A DNA stretch of 64,000 nucleotides from Algoriphagus sp. AGSA1 (GTDB taxonomy: Bacteria; Bacteroidota; Bacteroidia; Cytophagales; Cyclobacteriaceae), in NCBI RefSeq assembly GCF_021390545.1, contig NZ_JAJUWR010000030.1, positions 1 to 64,000 on the forward strand, in the 5' to 3' direction. Below, in pieces: positions 17,728-27,848 of this stretch; the first letter of the stretch is position 1; every line of letters begins with the position of its first letter. The notes under the pieces were generated by a model. It was given only the letters and a program-made list of their open reading frames with translations. It was not told the origin of the DNA and made no database searches. The position numbers and the translations under genes are program-made.

Positions 17728-18828
17728 CTAAATCGCTACTTTTTGACCCTTTTCAGCCGACTCTAAAATCGCCTCCACTACACGGATATCTCGCAGCCCT
17801 TCCTCCCCTGGTACAGCTTGAGGTTTACCTTCCATTATGGTTTTCGCATCATTATCCATCTGCCATACCTGCTCCATAGGTTGCTGAAAGGGAAAATTAA
17901 TCTCACCCAAAGGGCTTTTACCTTTATTTCCGGCATAGGCAGAGAATGGTTCCATTTCAATCATTCCCTTTTCACATTTTATATTCAGAAAATTTATGTT
18001 TTCTGCAAAGGATGTTTTGATCGTCCCTATAATGCCACCGGGAAATTCCAGTTCCGCTTCCACAACTTCACCTAGCCCATCTTGATAAATCTCAGGTCTT
18101 TCCGCCCAAACCTTTGCTGAGTTCACTGCGATTGGTTCCATGTTGGCACCCAGTCTGGCTCCCTGGATTGCATATACACCCATATCGTAAATGACCCCTC
18201 CTCCCATTTCCTTTTTTTGCTTCCAGTGGTTTGTCCGGTTTTCCCTATAGCCAGCCGCACAGTCCAGACCCAATACGTCCCCAAGGCTCTTTTCTTTCAC
18301 AATTTTCTGGAAAGCCTGTGTATTGGGCTCATGTTGACAGCGATATCCGATAGAAAGTGACACATTTGCCTGATTACATGCATCTATCATTGCCTGGCAT
18401 TCCTCCACAGTTATTGCCATAGGTTTCTCGCACCATACATGTTTTCCTGCTTTGGCGGCACGGATGACATATTCCTTATGCATAGATGGAGGCAATACGA
18501 TGTAGATCACATCGATATCAGGATTCTCCGCAATTGAGTCAAACGTATCGTAATTGTAAATATTCTTTTCAGGGATATTGTACTTCGTCTTCCATATTGC
18601 TGCCTTGGAAGGCGTACCGGTCACAATGCCGGCGAGGTAGCAATTCTCCGTTTTTTCCAACGCCGGTGCGAGTAGGTCAGTACTGTAATATCCCAGTCCC
18701 ACTAAGGCTATTCCGAGTTTCTCTTTACGTGCTGAAGCTGAAGGAAATACGCTGAAAGGTGACACTAATCCAACTCCGGCTCCAAGTGCAAGAGACTTTA
18801 AGGTGCTTCTTCTCGAAATGTAATTCAT
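17728..18828 (-). CDS. Secreted Gfo/Idh/MocA-family oxidoreductase
   Basis: NAD(P)-dependent sugar oxidoreductase family; the substrate is not evident. 366 residues. The N-terminus has a twin-arginine signal (SRRSTLKSLALGAGVG, cleavage near PSASA), so the folded cofactor-loaded protein should be exported by Tat to the periplasm. The Rossmann motif GLVGLGYYSTD-like stretch begins near residue 40 and the family's EKP motif is WCEKPMAI near 135. The C-terminal half is the alpha/beta oligomerisation domain with GGGVIYDMGVYAIQGAR. Flanking genes give no pathway clue. Confidence 0.9.
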   Translation of the reverse strand: MNYISRRSTLKSLALGAGVGLVSPFSVFPSASARKEKLGIALVGLGYYSTDLLAPALEKTENCYLAGIVTGTPSKAAIWKTKYNIPEKNIYNYDTFDSIAENPDIDVIYIVLPPSMHKEYVIRAAKAGKHVWCEKPMAITVEECQAMIDACNQANVSLSIGYRCQHEPNTQAFQKIVKEKSLGDVLGLDCAAGYRENRTNHWKQKKEMGGGVIYDMGVYAIQGARLGANMEPIAVNSAKVWAERPEIYQDGLGEVVEAELEFPGGIIGTIKTSFAENINFLNIKCEKGMIEMEPFSAYAGNKGKSPLGEINFPFQQPMEQVWQMDNDAKTIMEGKPQAVPGEEGLRDIRVVEAILESAEKGQKVAI

Positions 18829-19044
18829 AAGATCTTTAGGTTAAGGGTTTGAAAACTAATATACTTATCAAGTTAAGGTTTTCATGGCAACCTCCAAAAA
18901 AATATTAAATTCAACCTCTTGATTACGTATCCAACCTTCTAAAGCCCACGTATAAGCTAAAGCACGTAGATAGGGATTATCCACGGGCAATCCCATGACA
19001 CAGGTTCAGTTGTGGCAATATGACCATTGAAAAACAAATATAAA

Positions 19045-19503
19045 ATGAAAAAATCAGCTATCCTCCTCCTTCTTTTGCTTCCCCTGTTCAGCTTGGCCCA
19101 GAGCAATACCCAGCCTTTTCTCACACTGGAAGATGCGACTAGAATTTCTACTGCAGCTGAGGAAAAATCCAAGGAAGAGGGCTGGAATATGGTTATAGTG
19201 GTACTAGATGCCGGCGGCCACATTATTTCGCTCCGCAAAATGGACGGGGTGCAAATCGGCAGCATAGACGTGGCACTGGCTAAAGCAAAAACATCTGTGT
19301 ATTTCAAACGGCCGACAAAAGCCTTTGAAGACATGATGAAAAGCGAAGGGGGCAACAGAATAGCAACGCTGCCAAATGCCATAGCAATTGAAGGGGGATT
19401 ACCGATTTTCAAGGATGATGTGCTCGTAGGGGCCATTGGGATCTCAGGTGCCAGCTCTGCTCAAGACGGAATTGTCGCCGCAGCAGCTCTGTCAGCATAT
19501 TGA
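19045..19503 (+). CDS. Secreted GlcG/HbpS-family haem-binding-like protein
   Basis: Family named from the GlcG protein of the glycolate locus and the haem-sensing HbpS of Streptomyces. 152 residues from the ATG at 19045; a TTG at 19027 would add six residues before the signal peptide and is unlikely. Signal peptide ILLLLLLPLFSLAQ, then the conserved LDAGGHIISLRKMDGVQIGSIDVALAKAKTS block near residues 55-85 and a terminal GGLPIFKDD, VGAIGISGASSAQDG motif. Function here unknown. It is unusual only in carrying a secretion signal. Confidence 0.88.
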   Translation: MKKSAILLLLLLPLFSLAQSNTQPFLTLEDATRISTAAEEKSKEEGWNMVIVVLDAGGHIISLRKMDGVQIGSIDVALAKAKTSVYFKRPTKAFEDMMKSEGGNRIATLPNAIAIEGGLPIFKDDVLVGAIGISGASSAQDGIVAAAALSAY

Positions 19504-19578
19504 TAAAGTATGTTTGGGAAAACAGTTGAGAGATTCGGATAAGAAAGTACTTACCTAATATCCCATTCTCTACATACC

Positions 19579-19800
19579 TTAGAGGTTTGAAACCACAGAA
19601 TACTCCTGGCACTTGCAACACTTTTCACACACCTTCACATTCTGCTTTAAACATGAGGCATTTCTCAAAGCTTCTTGTCCGGAATTGTAAGGGCCTAGGT
19701 AATCGCGCTCATAGATACCGGGCATATCCCCGCATTCCCGTTCATGAATCACATAGGCTTCCTCATCGTTCGGATTAGAGGACAGGTAAAAGAATTTCAT
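19579..19800 (-). CDS. Small Cys-rich hypothetical protein
   Basis: 73 residues, in a family I know only as hypothetical. It starts MKFFYLSSNPNDEEAYVIHE, followed by ECGDMPGIYERDYLGPYNSGQEALRNA and a Cys-rich C-terminus CLKQNVKVCEKCCKCQEYS. Six cysteines in the whole protein, including CEKCCKC, suggest a zinc or iron site (inference). Soluble, no signal. A terminator at 19853-19883 separates it from the 97-residue gene upstream, so it likely has its own promoter. Confidence 0.75.
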   Translation of the reverse strand: MKFFYLSSNPNDEEAYVIHERECGDMPGIYERDYLGPYNSGQEALRNASCLKQNVKVCEKCCKCQEYSVVSNL

Positions 19801-19852
19801 GCTCTGATTTAAAACATTAATAATTAGTCAAAATTAACCTCCCTGTCCCTAC

Positions 19853-19883
19853 AAAAAAATACCCTGTACAGGGTATTTTTTTT
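19853..19883. terminator. Perfect palindromic terminator
   Basis: AAAAAAATACCCT, GT, ACAGGGTATTTTTTT: the core TACCCTGTACAGGGTA is a perfect palindrome flanked by A and T runs. It ends the minus-strand 97-residue gene. Confidence 0.85.
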
Positions 19884-19923
19884 GCTATTTGAGCAAAAAT
19901 CCACCTGTAATTCCACCGGATTT

Positions 19924-20217
19924 TCAAACGGAATACTGCATTAACAGCATTTCCCACTCCTCATCCAAGGTAATGTCCGGTCTCTTCACCCCTGCCCGTC
20001 CATACCAATAATCAGCATTCCATAGGTCACCTTCTTTCCGGTGTAGGTATGCATGTATTCTGGCAGCTGATTTTCCACCTAAGCTATCCACCTGCTCATG
20101 CGCTCGCTCCCAATCCCCATTGCCATCATACCAAAGTGCCCTGAGCATGGGAGAATATGTGTCCAGAGAAGTCTTTTCGTCAAGAAAAGCAGCGTATTCA
20201 CCTTTGTGCTTTGCCAT
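19924..20217 (-). CDS. Hypothetical protein, TPR-like
   Basis: 97 residues. Starts MAKHKGEYAAFLDEKTSLD and contains LRALWYDGNGDWERAHEQVDSLG, then ARIHAYLHRKEGDLWNADYWYGRAG. I recognise the WYDGxGDW..AHE and AYLHRKEGD..NADYWY pattern from a widespread uncharacterised family whose helices resemble a tetratricopeptide pair. Soluble, no signal peptide. Function unknown. Confidence 0.8.
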   Translation of the reverse strand: MAKHKGEYAAFLDEKTSLDTYSPMLRALWYDGNGDWERAHEQVDSLGGKSAARIHAYLHRKEGDLWNADYWYGRAGVKRPDITLDEEWEMLLMQYSV

Positions 20218-20553
20218 AACAATTTATTCTTTGGCACACAAAGTAACTAATTCATCTGGTAAATTCTATTCAATTATCAAACTAGTTTACAGAGAGGGTA
20301 TTGACAGGCTCGATTAAAACTTCTGAAAGAATAAAGATTAAAGGAAGAGCCAGATTCCCTCATTTTGCCAAATTTCAATTAATCTGAGCTTTTCTCAATT
20401 AATACCCAAATCAAACCATCATTTTCTTGCGATTTATACAATAAATTCTTTAAAAAGGGGATTTTAAGGAATAATTATCTGCAATTGATCGGTAATTGAG
20501 AAGTTATATATTTGTTCAATTAACAATCTCAATATAACTGTACTACATACTCA
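20218..20553. other. 336-nt divergent intergenic region
   Basis: AT-rich. Contains the strong pyrophosphatase promoter at 20484-20514. I see no gene or hairpin in the rest. Confidence 0.7.
20484..20514 (+). promoter_or_regulatory. Promoter of the membrane pyrophosphatase gene
   Basis: ATTG with the TTG at 20485-20487, a 19-nt spacer, and TATATTTG at 20507-20514. This fits the Bacteroidota consensus (TTTG, 19-20 nt, TAnnTTTG) almost exactly. Transcription should start about 20521, leaving a leader of about 33 nt before ATG 20554. Confidence 0.75.
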
Positions 20554-22785
20554 ATGGAACAAGCTTTAATTTATGTAGTCCCTGCACTGGGACTGGTGGG
20601 CCTCATCGTGATGGCCATTAAGTCTGCCTGGGTCACCAGACAGGAAACCGGTGATAAAAACATGATGGAACTCGCCGGTCATATCGCTGATGGAGCCATG
20701 GCATTCCTGAAGGCAGAATGGAAGGTGTTATCCTATTTCGCTGTTATAGCCATCATTTTATTGGCATGGTCTGGTATGTCCGTGGAGACTTCCAGTCCTG
20801 TTATCGCTATGTCTTTCCTTATCGGAGCGGTTTTTTCAGCTTTCGCCGGATACATAGGGATGAACATCGCCACCAAAGCAAATGTCAGAACTACCCAGGC
20901 TGCCCGAACAAGCTTGAAACACGCACTTAAGGTCTCCTTTACCGGGGGCTCCGTAATGGGGCTTGGCGTGGCCGGACTGGCTGTTTTAGGATTAGGGTCC
21001 TTATTCATCCTATTCTATCATATGTATGTACAGAGCGCAGGTGCGGGAGTGAACGGAGTGGAAATGGAAAAGGCGCTCGAGGTACTGGCAGGCTTCTCAT
21101 TAGGGGCTGAATCCATTGCGCTTTTTGCACGTGTGGGGGGCGGTATCTACACCAAGGCCGCAGATGTAGGGGCTGATCTGGTCGGAAAAGTGGAAGCAGG
21201 TATCCCAGAGGATGATGTAAGAAATCCTGCAACAATAGCTGACAATGTGGGGGACAATGTAGGTGATGTAGCAGGTATGGGCGCTGATTTATTTGGATCC
21301 TATGTAGCCACTATTCTTGCCACCATGGTCTTGGGACGCGAAATAGTCTCCGTGGATAACTTCGGAGGAATCGCCCCTATCCTACTTCCTATGGTATTGG
21401 CAGGGCTGGGGATCGTTTTCTCCATATTAGGGATGTTTTTTGTGACGATCAAAAACGATAAGGGCGACGTACAACATGCCCTGAACATGGGCAATTGGTC
21501 TTCAATCGTATTCACTGGTATCGCTTCCTTTTTTGTAGTGAAGTATATGCTTCCTGAGACCTTGTCAATTCGAGGCTATGAATTCACCAATATGGATGTA
21601 TTCTATGCAATTGTCCTTGGCTTGATCGTAGGCACGCTGATGAGTATCATCACGGAATACTACACTGCCATGGGCAAACGCCCGGTGAAATCCATCATAC
21701 AACAATCTGGCACAGGACACGCCACCAATATCATAGCCGGGCTTGCTGTAGGCATGGAATCCACTGTCCTCCCTATTCTAGTATTGGCTGGTGGAATCAT
21801 GGGGTCTTACGCATTTGCAGGTCTGTATGGTGTAGCCATAGCAGCTGCTGGAATGATGGCCACTACAGCTATGCAACTGGCAATTGATGCTTTTGGACCA
21901 ATAGCGGACAATGCAGGAGGCATAGCGGAAATGAGCCAGCTTCCAGAGGAAGTACGGCATAGAACAGATATTTTGGACGCTGTAGGGAATACCACTGCCG
22001 CTTCAGGCAAAGGCTTTGCAATAGCTTCAGCGGCCTTGACATCCTTAGCGCTGTTTGCGGCATTTGTAGGTGTGGCAGGTATAGATGCGATCGATATTTT
22101 CAAAGCTCCTGTACTGGCTGCACTGTTTGTAGGCGGTATGATACCATTCATCTTCTCATCCCTTGCCATAGCAGCAGTAGGCAGAGCCGCAATGGATATG
22201 GTCAACGAGGTTAGGCGCCAGTTCAGGGAAATCCCCGGCATCATGGAATACAAAGCCAAGCCTGAATATGAAAAATGCGTGGAAATATCCACTAAAGCAT
22301 CGCTCCGCGAGATGCTGCTCCCCGGAGCTATCGCATTGATCACCCCCATGCTTATAGGTTTTGGTTTTCAAGGTGTATTTGAGCAGGTATCTTCAGCCGA
22401 GATGCTAGGAGGTTTACTTGCCGGTGTGACCGTTTCCGGAGTATTGATGGGAATGTTCCAGTCCAATGCAGGTGGAGCCTGGGATAATGCCAAGAAGTCT
22501 TTTGAGAAAGGAGTGGAAATAGATGGCGAGATGTATTATAAAAAATCTGAGCCTCACAAAGCATCTGTCACGGGTGATACGGTAGGAGATCCTTTCAAAG
22601 ACACCTCTGGTCCCTCAATGAACATTCTTATCAAACTGATGTCCATAGTAGCACTGATCATCGCTCCGCACATCAGTCAGCGTCCTCATGCAGATCCTGT
22701 GACCGATAAAATTGAGATAAAAAAAGAAATCAACTATGAAGACGGGAAAAATGGAGTGTCAGAGGTGATCACCGAAATCAGGTGA
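20554..22785 (+). CDS. hppA: Membrane-bound ion-pumping pyrophosphatase
   Basis: Hydrolyses pyrophosphate and pumps H+ or Na+ across the membrane. 743 residues with about 16 membrane segments, the normal size. The substrate-binding block GGGIYTKAADVGADLVGKVE, followed by DVRNPATIADNVGDNVGDVAGMGADLFGS, lies near residues 195-250. The segment GNTTAASGKGFAI has Ala and Gly at the positions that mark K+-dependent enzymes, rather than the Lys and Thr of K+-independent ones. That fits Na+ pumping or K+-stimulated H+ pumping, which I cannot separate. The C-terminal tail (about 40 residues) is charged. Own promoter and terminator. Confidence 0.96.
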   Translation: MEQALIYVVPALGLVGLIVMAIKSAWVTRQETGDKNMMELAGHIADGAMAFLKAEWKVLSYFAVIAIILLAWSGMSVETSSPVIAMSFLIGAVFSAFAGYIGMNIATKANVRTTQAARTSLKHALKVSFTGGSVMGLGVAGLAVLGLGSLFILFYHMYVQSAGAGVNGVEMEKALEVLAGFSLGAESIALFARVGGGIYTKAADVGADLVGKVEAGIPEDDVRNPATIADNVGDNVGDVAGMGADLFGSYVATILATMVLGREIVSVDNFGGIAPILLPMVLAGLGIVFSILGMFFVTIKNDKGDVQHALNMGNWSSIVFTGIASFFVVKYMLPETLSIRGYEFTNMDVFYAIVLGLIVGTLMSIITEYYTAMGKRPVKSIIQQSGTGHATNIIAGLAVGMESTVLPILVLAGGIMGSYAFAGLYGVAIAAAGMMATTAMQLAIDAFGPIADNAGGIAEMSQLPEEVRHRTDILDAVGNTTAASGKGFAIASAALTSLALFAAFVGVAGIDAIDIFKAPVLAALFVGGMIPFIFSSLAIAAVGRAAMDMVNEVRRQFREIPGIMEYKAKPEYEKCVEISTKASLREMLLPGAIALITPMLIGFGFQGVFEQVSSAEMLGGLLAGVTVSGVLMGMFQSNAGGAWDNAKKSFEKGVEIDGEMYYKKSEPHKASVTGDTVGDPFKDTSGPSMNILIKLMSIVALIIAPHISQRPHADPVTDKIEIKKEINYEDGKNGVSEVITEIR

Positions 22786-22820
22786 GTTAATCCTCCACGA
22801 TATTTCACGCTTATTGCAAG

Positions 22821-22850
22821 GCTGCCTTTTAAGAAGGCAGCTTTTTTTTG
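22821..22850 (+). terminator. Terminator after hppA
   Basis: GCTGCCTT (22821-22828) with AAGGCAGC (22834-22841) around TTAAG, followed by a T run. Confidence 0.85.
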
Positions 22851-23253
22851 CTCAATGTTAGCACCTTAGCGAAAACTTGCATGTATCCAGAATTAAATAC
22901 GGCATAAACACGCAACGGCAAATATTATTTGAAGAGAAATTTATTATTGTGTTTTCATTAAAAATCACCCTCAAAAAATTGAAATTAATAAAGCATTATT
23001 CTTAATTTATGGAAAAATGATAGACAGAACAACCTATATCAATCCGATTTTTGGATAATTATAGGTTTTAGGGTGAATTCACAGGCGGCAAGATGGATTA
23101 AAAACAAAACCGCTCAAGTTTCCCCTTTAACACAGATTTTACAGTTTAGACTACTGAAAAACTTATAGTTGCCATTACAAAAGCGAAAAGAGCTGTGCAG
23201 GAAATTGCCAGATATCAATAAAAACCAATTTATAATCCATAAACACTAAACAC
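22851..23253. other. 403-nt AT-rich leader region before susC
   Basis: No gene or RNA recognised. TATAGTTG at 23164-23171 is one base from TAnnTTTG and may be the -7 element for the susC/susD pair downstream, but no good TTG lies upstream of it. Confidence 0.4.
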
Positions 23254-26200
23254 ATGAAGAAAAACTACGCAATGACCTTGCTTTTTCTCTTGGGGTTTCT
23301 GGCGTATATTCCACTCTACGCCCAGCAGACTGTCACAGGGAAAGTAACAGCCCAAGAAGATGGCATGCCACTTCCTGGGGTGAGCATCGTGGTTCAGGGC
23401 ACCACTACAGGTGCCGTGACCGACTTGGAAGGCAACTACTCGATTTCCGTCCCTAGTTCTGAATCTGTTTTGGTATTCTCCTTTATTGGCTTTCAGACGG
23501 TCAGTAAAGCGGTAGGAAACAATTCCACAGTCAATGTATCCATGCCAACAGAAACCTCCGAACTTGATGAGTTTATCGTAACAGCATTTGGTATATCACA
23601 GGAGAAAAAATCACTAGGCTACGCCGCTCAGAGCATCGATTCAGAAGCGATCACTGCTACTAAACAACCAAACATAGTGAATGCTCTTCAAGGCCAGGTA
23701 GCGGGTGTCCAAGTGACCAGTTCAGGTGGCGCCCCGGGACAGTCAGCCCGTATCGTCATAAGAGGAATCAACTCACTCGATCCCTCTGCTGATAACCAAC
23801 CACTCTTTGTAGTGGATGGGGTTCCCGTGGATAATTCTACGGTAGAATCAACCGGGACCCCACGCGGAATGTCCAATAGAATGGCAGACATCAACCCAAA
23901 TGACATAGAATCCATGTCTGTACTGAAAGGTGCTGCCGCGACAGCCTTGTACGGTGTGCGCGCAGCTAACGGAGCAGTGATCATCACTACCAAAAAAGGG
24001 AAATCAGGACAGGTTCAAATCAACTTCAACAGCTCAGTAGGAATTGACAAATTGGTGAAGATGCCAGCCTTACAAGATCAATACGGTCAAGGATTCTCTG
24101 GGGAAAGAGATGATAATAGTTTCTGGCCATCCTGGGGTGCAAATATAGCCGAAGAAAATGACCCCAATTATGTCTATCAGAACAACTGGGACAATGCATT
24201 TGACACAGGAGTAACTATAGACAATAGCTTCAGCGTATCGGGAGGTAATGAAAAAGCGACATTCTTTGGATCTGTAGGAAGGCTGGACCAAGATGGGATT
24301 ATTCCGTTCTCCAATTGGGCAAGAACCACCGCCAAACTTTCTGGCACGGTTACAGCCAGTGAAAAGTTCAACTTTTCCGGTTCTATGAACTTCTCCAATT
24401 CAGGAGGTAACCGGGTCCCCCATGACAGATTTTTGGAAAGGATGATGTACTGGTCAGAGACTACTGATGTGACAGACTACATCAATCCTGATGGCACTAT
24501 GAAATCCACCGGAGGCAATACTAATCCTATCTATGATGCGAGATTTGCCACCTATGAGGACAATGTGAACCGTCTTATCGGGAATATAAACATCAACTAT
24601 AGCCCAACTGATTGGTTAATGCTATCTTATCGATTGGGCACTGATTTCTACAGTGATAGCAGGGAAGAAATTACTCCTGGACCAAAAGGAATCGATGGAG
24701 AGCAAGCACTTAGTTCCACAGGGTTTATAGAAGAGACTAGAATCAATAGCCGGGACCTGAATTCCAACTTCTACATCACTTTGAAAAAGCAATGGAATAG
24801 CGACTGGAACACTCAGCTCAGGTTAGGGAATGATATATTCGAACGAAAATATGACCAGGTAAGGCTTAGAGGAGAAAATTTTGTTATACCTGAGTTCTAC
24901 AATGTAAATAATACAACACAGATTTTCGGAGGCCAAAGTTCAAGTATCAGAAGACTCGTAGGCTTTTATGGGGACTTGATGGTTGATTATAAAAACTATC
25001 TGTTTCTGAATATCACTGGTAGAAATGATATTTCTTCTACCCTGCCTGAAAACAACAACTCGTTTTTTTATCCTTCTGTAAATTTGGGGTGGGTATTCAG
25101 TGAGAATTTTAACATGCCTTCCTGGATCACATTTGGAAAACTTAGAGGATCATGGGCTGAAGTAGGTAAAGACACCAATCCACATATTCTCGGTGCCACG
25201 TTTGTTTCTCCCTCAGTTTTCCCTCTAAATGGACAGGTTGGATTCAGCAAGAACTCCAACTTTGGTGACCCTAATTTACGTCCAGAGCTAACCTCCTCAA
25301 TAGAATTCGGAACTCAGTTGGCCTTTTTCAATAATCGCGCAAATCTGGATGTAACTTATTATAAATCCAATGCAAGGGACCAGATCATACCAGTACCTAT
25401 TTCGGACGCCACAGGATTTTCCTCCTACATCACCAATGCCGGTGAAATTGAAAACAGAGGATGGGAGATAGTTTTGGGTGGAACCCCAATTGAAACAACG
25501 GATTTCCGATGGAACGTAACAGCCAACTTGACTACTAATACCAATGAAATAAAAGAAATCCGTGAAGGAATAGATCAGATCGTAATTGGTTCTCAATTTG
25601 GCTACGTAGGAAGCACAGTGACCATGATCTTGACTGAAGGCGAAGCCTATGGCAATATTTATGGATCCTATTACATACGCCCAGGGTTGGCCGAAGGGGC
25701 GACCCACTTGGACAGATCGCTGCCGATGCAAATCGGAGCAAATGGCTTCCCCGTTCGGACAGGTGATCAGATTATATTAGGCAATGCCGTCCCAAAATTC
25801 TTTGGTGGCTTAAGAAACACAATCACATATAAAGGTCTAGAGTTATCAATGCTGATAGATTTCAGAACAGGAATGGATCAGTATGACCAATTTGGCAATT
25901 TCCTTACTGCATTTGGTAAACATGAAGACTCTGAGCGAAGAAATGAAACGGTCGTCTTTCCTGGTGTACTGGCAGATGGATCACAAAACACTCAAGAAGT
26001 ATGGTTAGGTCAAGGCATAGGCCCTGACGGAGTAGATTATGGGGCTGGATATTGGAGAAATTATTACAGAACCACCTCCGAGAATTTTGTCAAAGACGCT
26101 AGCTTCCTCAAGCTAAGAAATGTCACATTGGCTTACAGCTTACAACCAGAATTATTGTCTAGAACTCCATTCAGAAGCGCAAGGGTGTCGTTAGCGGCAA

Positions 26201-26343
26201 ACAACATCATCCTTTCCACTCCGTGGGATGGATTTGATCCAGAATCCTTCTCAGCAGGAGCTGGAGGAAACGCCATAGGATTTACTGGCCTAGGTTTTCC
26301 AGGGGTACAGAGTTATTTCTTCACATTGAACTTGGGACTTTAA
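23254..26343 (+). CDS. SusC/RagA-family TonB-linked outer-membrane protein (pair 1)
   Basis: TonB-dependent importer barrel that works with the SusD-type lipoprotein downstream as a lid. 1029 residues: signal peptide to LYAQ, a carboxypeptidase-like domain VTGKVTAQEDGMPLPGVSIV (about 25-100), a plug domain with the SusC-type NIVNALQGQVAGVQVT and LFVVDGVPVDNS and GAAATALYGVRAANGAVIITTKKG motifs (about 135-260), then the barrel to the C-terminal FTLNLGL. The substrate is not evident. No glycosidase is next to the pair, so it is not a typical polysaccharide locus. The SusD-type gene starts 7 nt later. Confidence 0.95.
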   Translation: MKKNYAMTLLFLLGFLAYIPLYAQQTVTGKVTAQEDGMPLPGVSIVVQGTTTGAVTDLEGNYSISVPSSESVLVFSFIGFQTVSKAVGNNSTVNVSMPTETSELDEFIVTAFGISQEKKSLGYAAQSIDSEAITATKQPNIVNALQGQVAGVQVTSSGGAPGQSARIVIRGINSLDPSADNQPLFVVDGVPVDNSTVESTGTPRGMSNRMADINPNDIESMSVLKGAAATALYGVRAANGAVIITTKKGKSGQVQINFNSSVGIDKLVKMPALQDQYGQGFSGERDDNSFWPSWGANIAEENDPNYVYQNNWDNAFDTGVTIDNSFSVSGGNEKATFFGSVGRLDQDGIIPFSNWARTTAKLSGTVTASEKFNFSGSMNFSNSGGNRVPHDRFLERMMYWSETTDVTDYINPDGTMKSTGGNTNPIYDARFATYEDNVNRLIGNININYSPTDWLMLSYRLGTDFYSDSREEITPGPKGIDGEQALSSTGFIEETRINSRDLNSNFYITLKKQWNSDWNTQLRLGNDIFERKYDQVRLRGENFVIPEFYNVNNTTQIFGGQSSSIRRLVGFYGDLMVDYKNYLFLNITGRNDISSTLPENNNSFFYPSVNLGWVFSENFNMPSWITFGKLRGSWAEVGKDTNPHILGATFVSPSVFPLNGQVGFSKNSNFGDPNLRPELTSSIEFGTQLAFFNNRANLDVTYYKSNARDQIIPVPISDATGFSSYITNAGEIENRGWEIVLGGTPIETTDFRWNVTANLTTNTNEIKEIREGIDQIVIGSQFGYVGSTVTMILTEGEAYGNIYGSYYIRPGLAEGATHLDRSLPMQIGANGFPVRTGDQIILGNAVPKFFGGLRNTITYKGLELSMLIDFRTGMDQYDQFGNFLTAFGKHEDSERRNETVVFPGVLADGSQNTQEVWLGQGIGPDGVDYGAGYWRNYYRTTSENFVKDASFLKLRNVTLAYSLQPELLSRTPFRSARVSLAANNIILSTPWDGFDPESFSAGAGGNAIGFTGLGFPGVQSYFFTLNLGL

Positions 26344-26350
26344 TCACTAA

Positions 26351-27775
26351 ATGAAAGAAATGATGAATTTAAAAAACAAAACACTAGCTATAATTGGGGT
26401 CTCAGTCTTGCTCGCTGCTTCAGCATGCGAATCCTACCTTGATGTAAATGAAAACCCAAACAATCCAACCGACGCTCCTATTACCGGGCTCATGACCAAT
26501 AGCACCTATGAGACCAGTCTAAATGTCTATAGGCAGGGAAGTGCTGTCAGCAATTACGTGCAATACTTGGCCTCTCCAAACCCTGGCAGTGGTTCGGACA
26601 CTATGGAGCCACTTAATTTCAGCACGTTATGGTTCAATCTTTATAATGTAATGACTGACCTCTACACCATGAACGAAAAAGCCGAAGCTGCTGAAGCTTC
26701 GCACTATCTAGGTGCAGGACAGGTGCTTATGGCCTTAAATCTGGGCATGGCGGTGGATTTCTTTGGTGATGTTCCTTTTTCTGAAAGCTTTAACTTTAGT
26801 ACCGTAACACCTGCTTATGATGATGATCAGGTACTTTATGGACAAGTCCTCTCACTATTGGATCAAGGAATAGCAAACCTTCAAACCCCCACCTCGATTT
26901 CTATAGGAGATGATGACTTTATTTATGGAGGTGATATAGATTTGTGGTTGAAATTTGCGCATACATTAAAAGCCAGATTCATGATCCACATGAAAGGAGA
27001 TCAAGGGTATAGCGCTTCTGAAGTACTTTCTGCAATCGAAAAAGGGTTCACTTCAAATGATGATGATGCCCAGATATTTTTCTTCGAGCAACGATTTAAT
27101 CCTTGGGCTAATGTGGCAATCGATAATGCAAATTTGCTTCTGGGGGGTTGGATTTCAGAGCAGTTTATTGAAGCGTTGGACGGTACCTCCTATCCGATTT
27201 CTGATCCAAGATTACCACTGATGATAGGGACTACTGATGATGGTGAATATATTGGAACTGTCAATGGTGCCGGACGAGGCAATGCTCCTGAGCAAGGAGC
27301 AAGATCTACTTTGGTAGAAGGACAATTTTATACATCCAGACAATCCCCTGTGCTGATTGCCACCTATTCAGAATTGAAATTTATAGAAGCGGAAGCAGCA
27401 TTTGATTCAGACAAATCCCGTGCTTACGAAGCCTATCTAGCCGGAATAGAAGCACATATGGACATGCTTGAGGTCGAGACCGCAGACAAAGAGGCGTATT
27501 TGTCCCATCCTAGTGTGAGTATGGGCGTAGCAGCATTTACGATGGATGATATATTCAAAGAGAAATATGTAGCACTGTTCTTACATCCTGAGACTTGGAA
27601 TGATGCCCGTAGATTTGATTATGGTTACAAGGATTTCACCCCACCTGCCAATATGAATCCAAATCTCGGAGGAGAATACATCAGAAGAATGGCTTATCCA
27701 GATAGTGAGATCAGTAGAAACGGTGCCAATGTACCGAGCGTTACCCTACTGGACAGAATCTGGTGGAACCAATGA
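26351..27775 (+). CDS. SusD/RagB-type outer-membrane lipoprotein (pair 1)
   Basis: Surface substrate-binding lipoprotein of the SusD-like_2 type that caps the SusC barrel. 474 residues, with a lipobox AASAC (Cys about residue 26) and YLDVNENPNNPTDAP right after it, a hallmark of this subgroup. Further motifs are ALNLGMAVDFFGDVPFSES near residue 130 and a C-terminal EKYVALFLHPETWNDARRFDY. ATG 26351 is used, although ATG codons at the 4th and 5th positions are also possible. Same transcript as susC. Confidence 0.92.
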   Translation: MKEMMNLKNKTLAIIGVSVLLAASACESYLDVNENPNNPTDAPITGLMTNSTYETSLNVYRQGSAVSNYVQYLASPNPGSGSDTMEPLNFSTLWFNLYNVMTDLYTMNEKAEAAEASHYLGAGQVLMALNLGMAVDFFGDVPFSESFNFSTVTPAYDDDQVLYGQVLSLLDQGIANLQTPTSISIGDDDFIYGGDIDLWLKFAHTLKARFMIHMKGDQGYSASEVLSAIEKGFTSNDDDAQIFFFEQRFNPWANVAIDNANLLLGGWISEQFIEALDGTSYPISDPRLPLMIGTTDDGEYIGTVNGAGRGNAPEQGARSTLVEGQFYTSRQSPVLIATYSELKFIEAEAAFDSDKSRAYEAYLAGIEAHMDMLEVETADKEAYLSHPSVSMGVAAFTMDDIFKEKYVALFLHPETWNDARRFDYGYKDFTPPANMNPNLGGEYIRRMAYPDSEISRNGANVPSVTLLDRIWWNQ

Positions 27776-27794
27776 ATTTGAATTTAACAATGAC

Positions 27795-27827
27795 AAGTCT
27801 CCCGCTATATTCCGGGAGACTTTTTTT
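27795..27827 (+). terminator. Terminator of the susC/susD pair 1
   Basis: AAGTCTCCCG and CGGGAGACTT form a 10-bp perfect stem, loop CTATATTC, then TTTTTTT. Confidence 0.9.
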
Positions 27828-27848
27828 GTTTACTAACTAAAACCACTT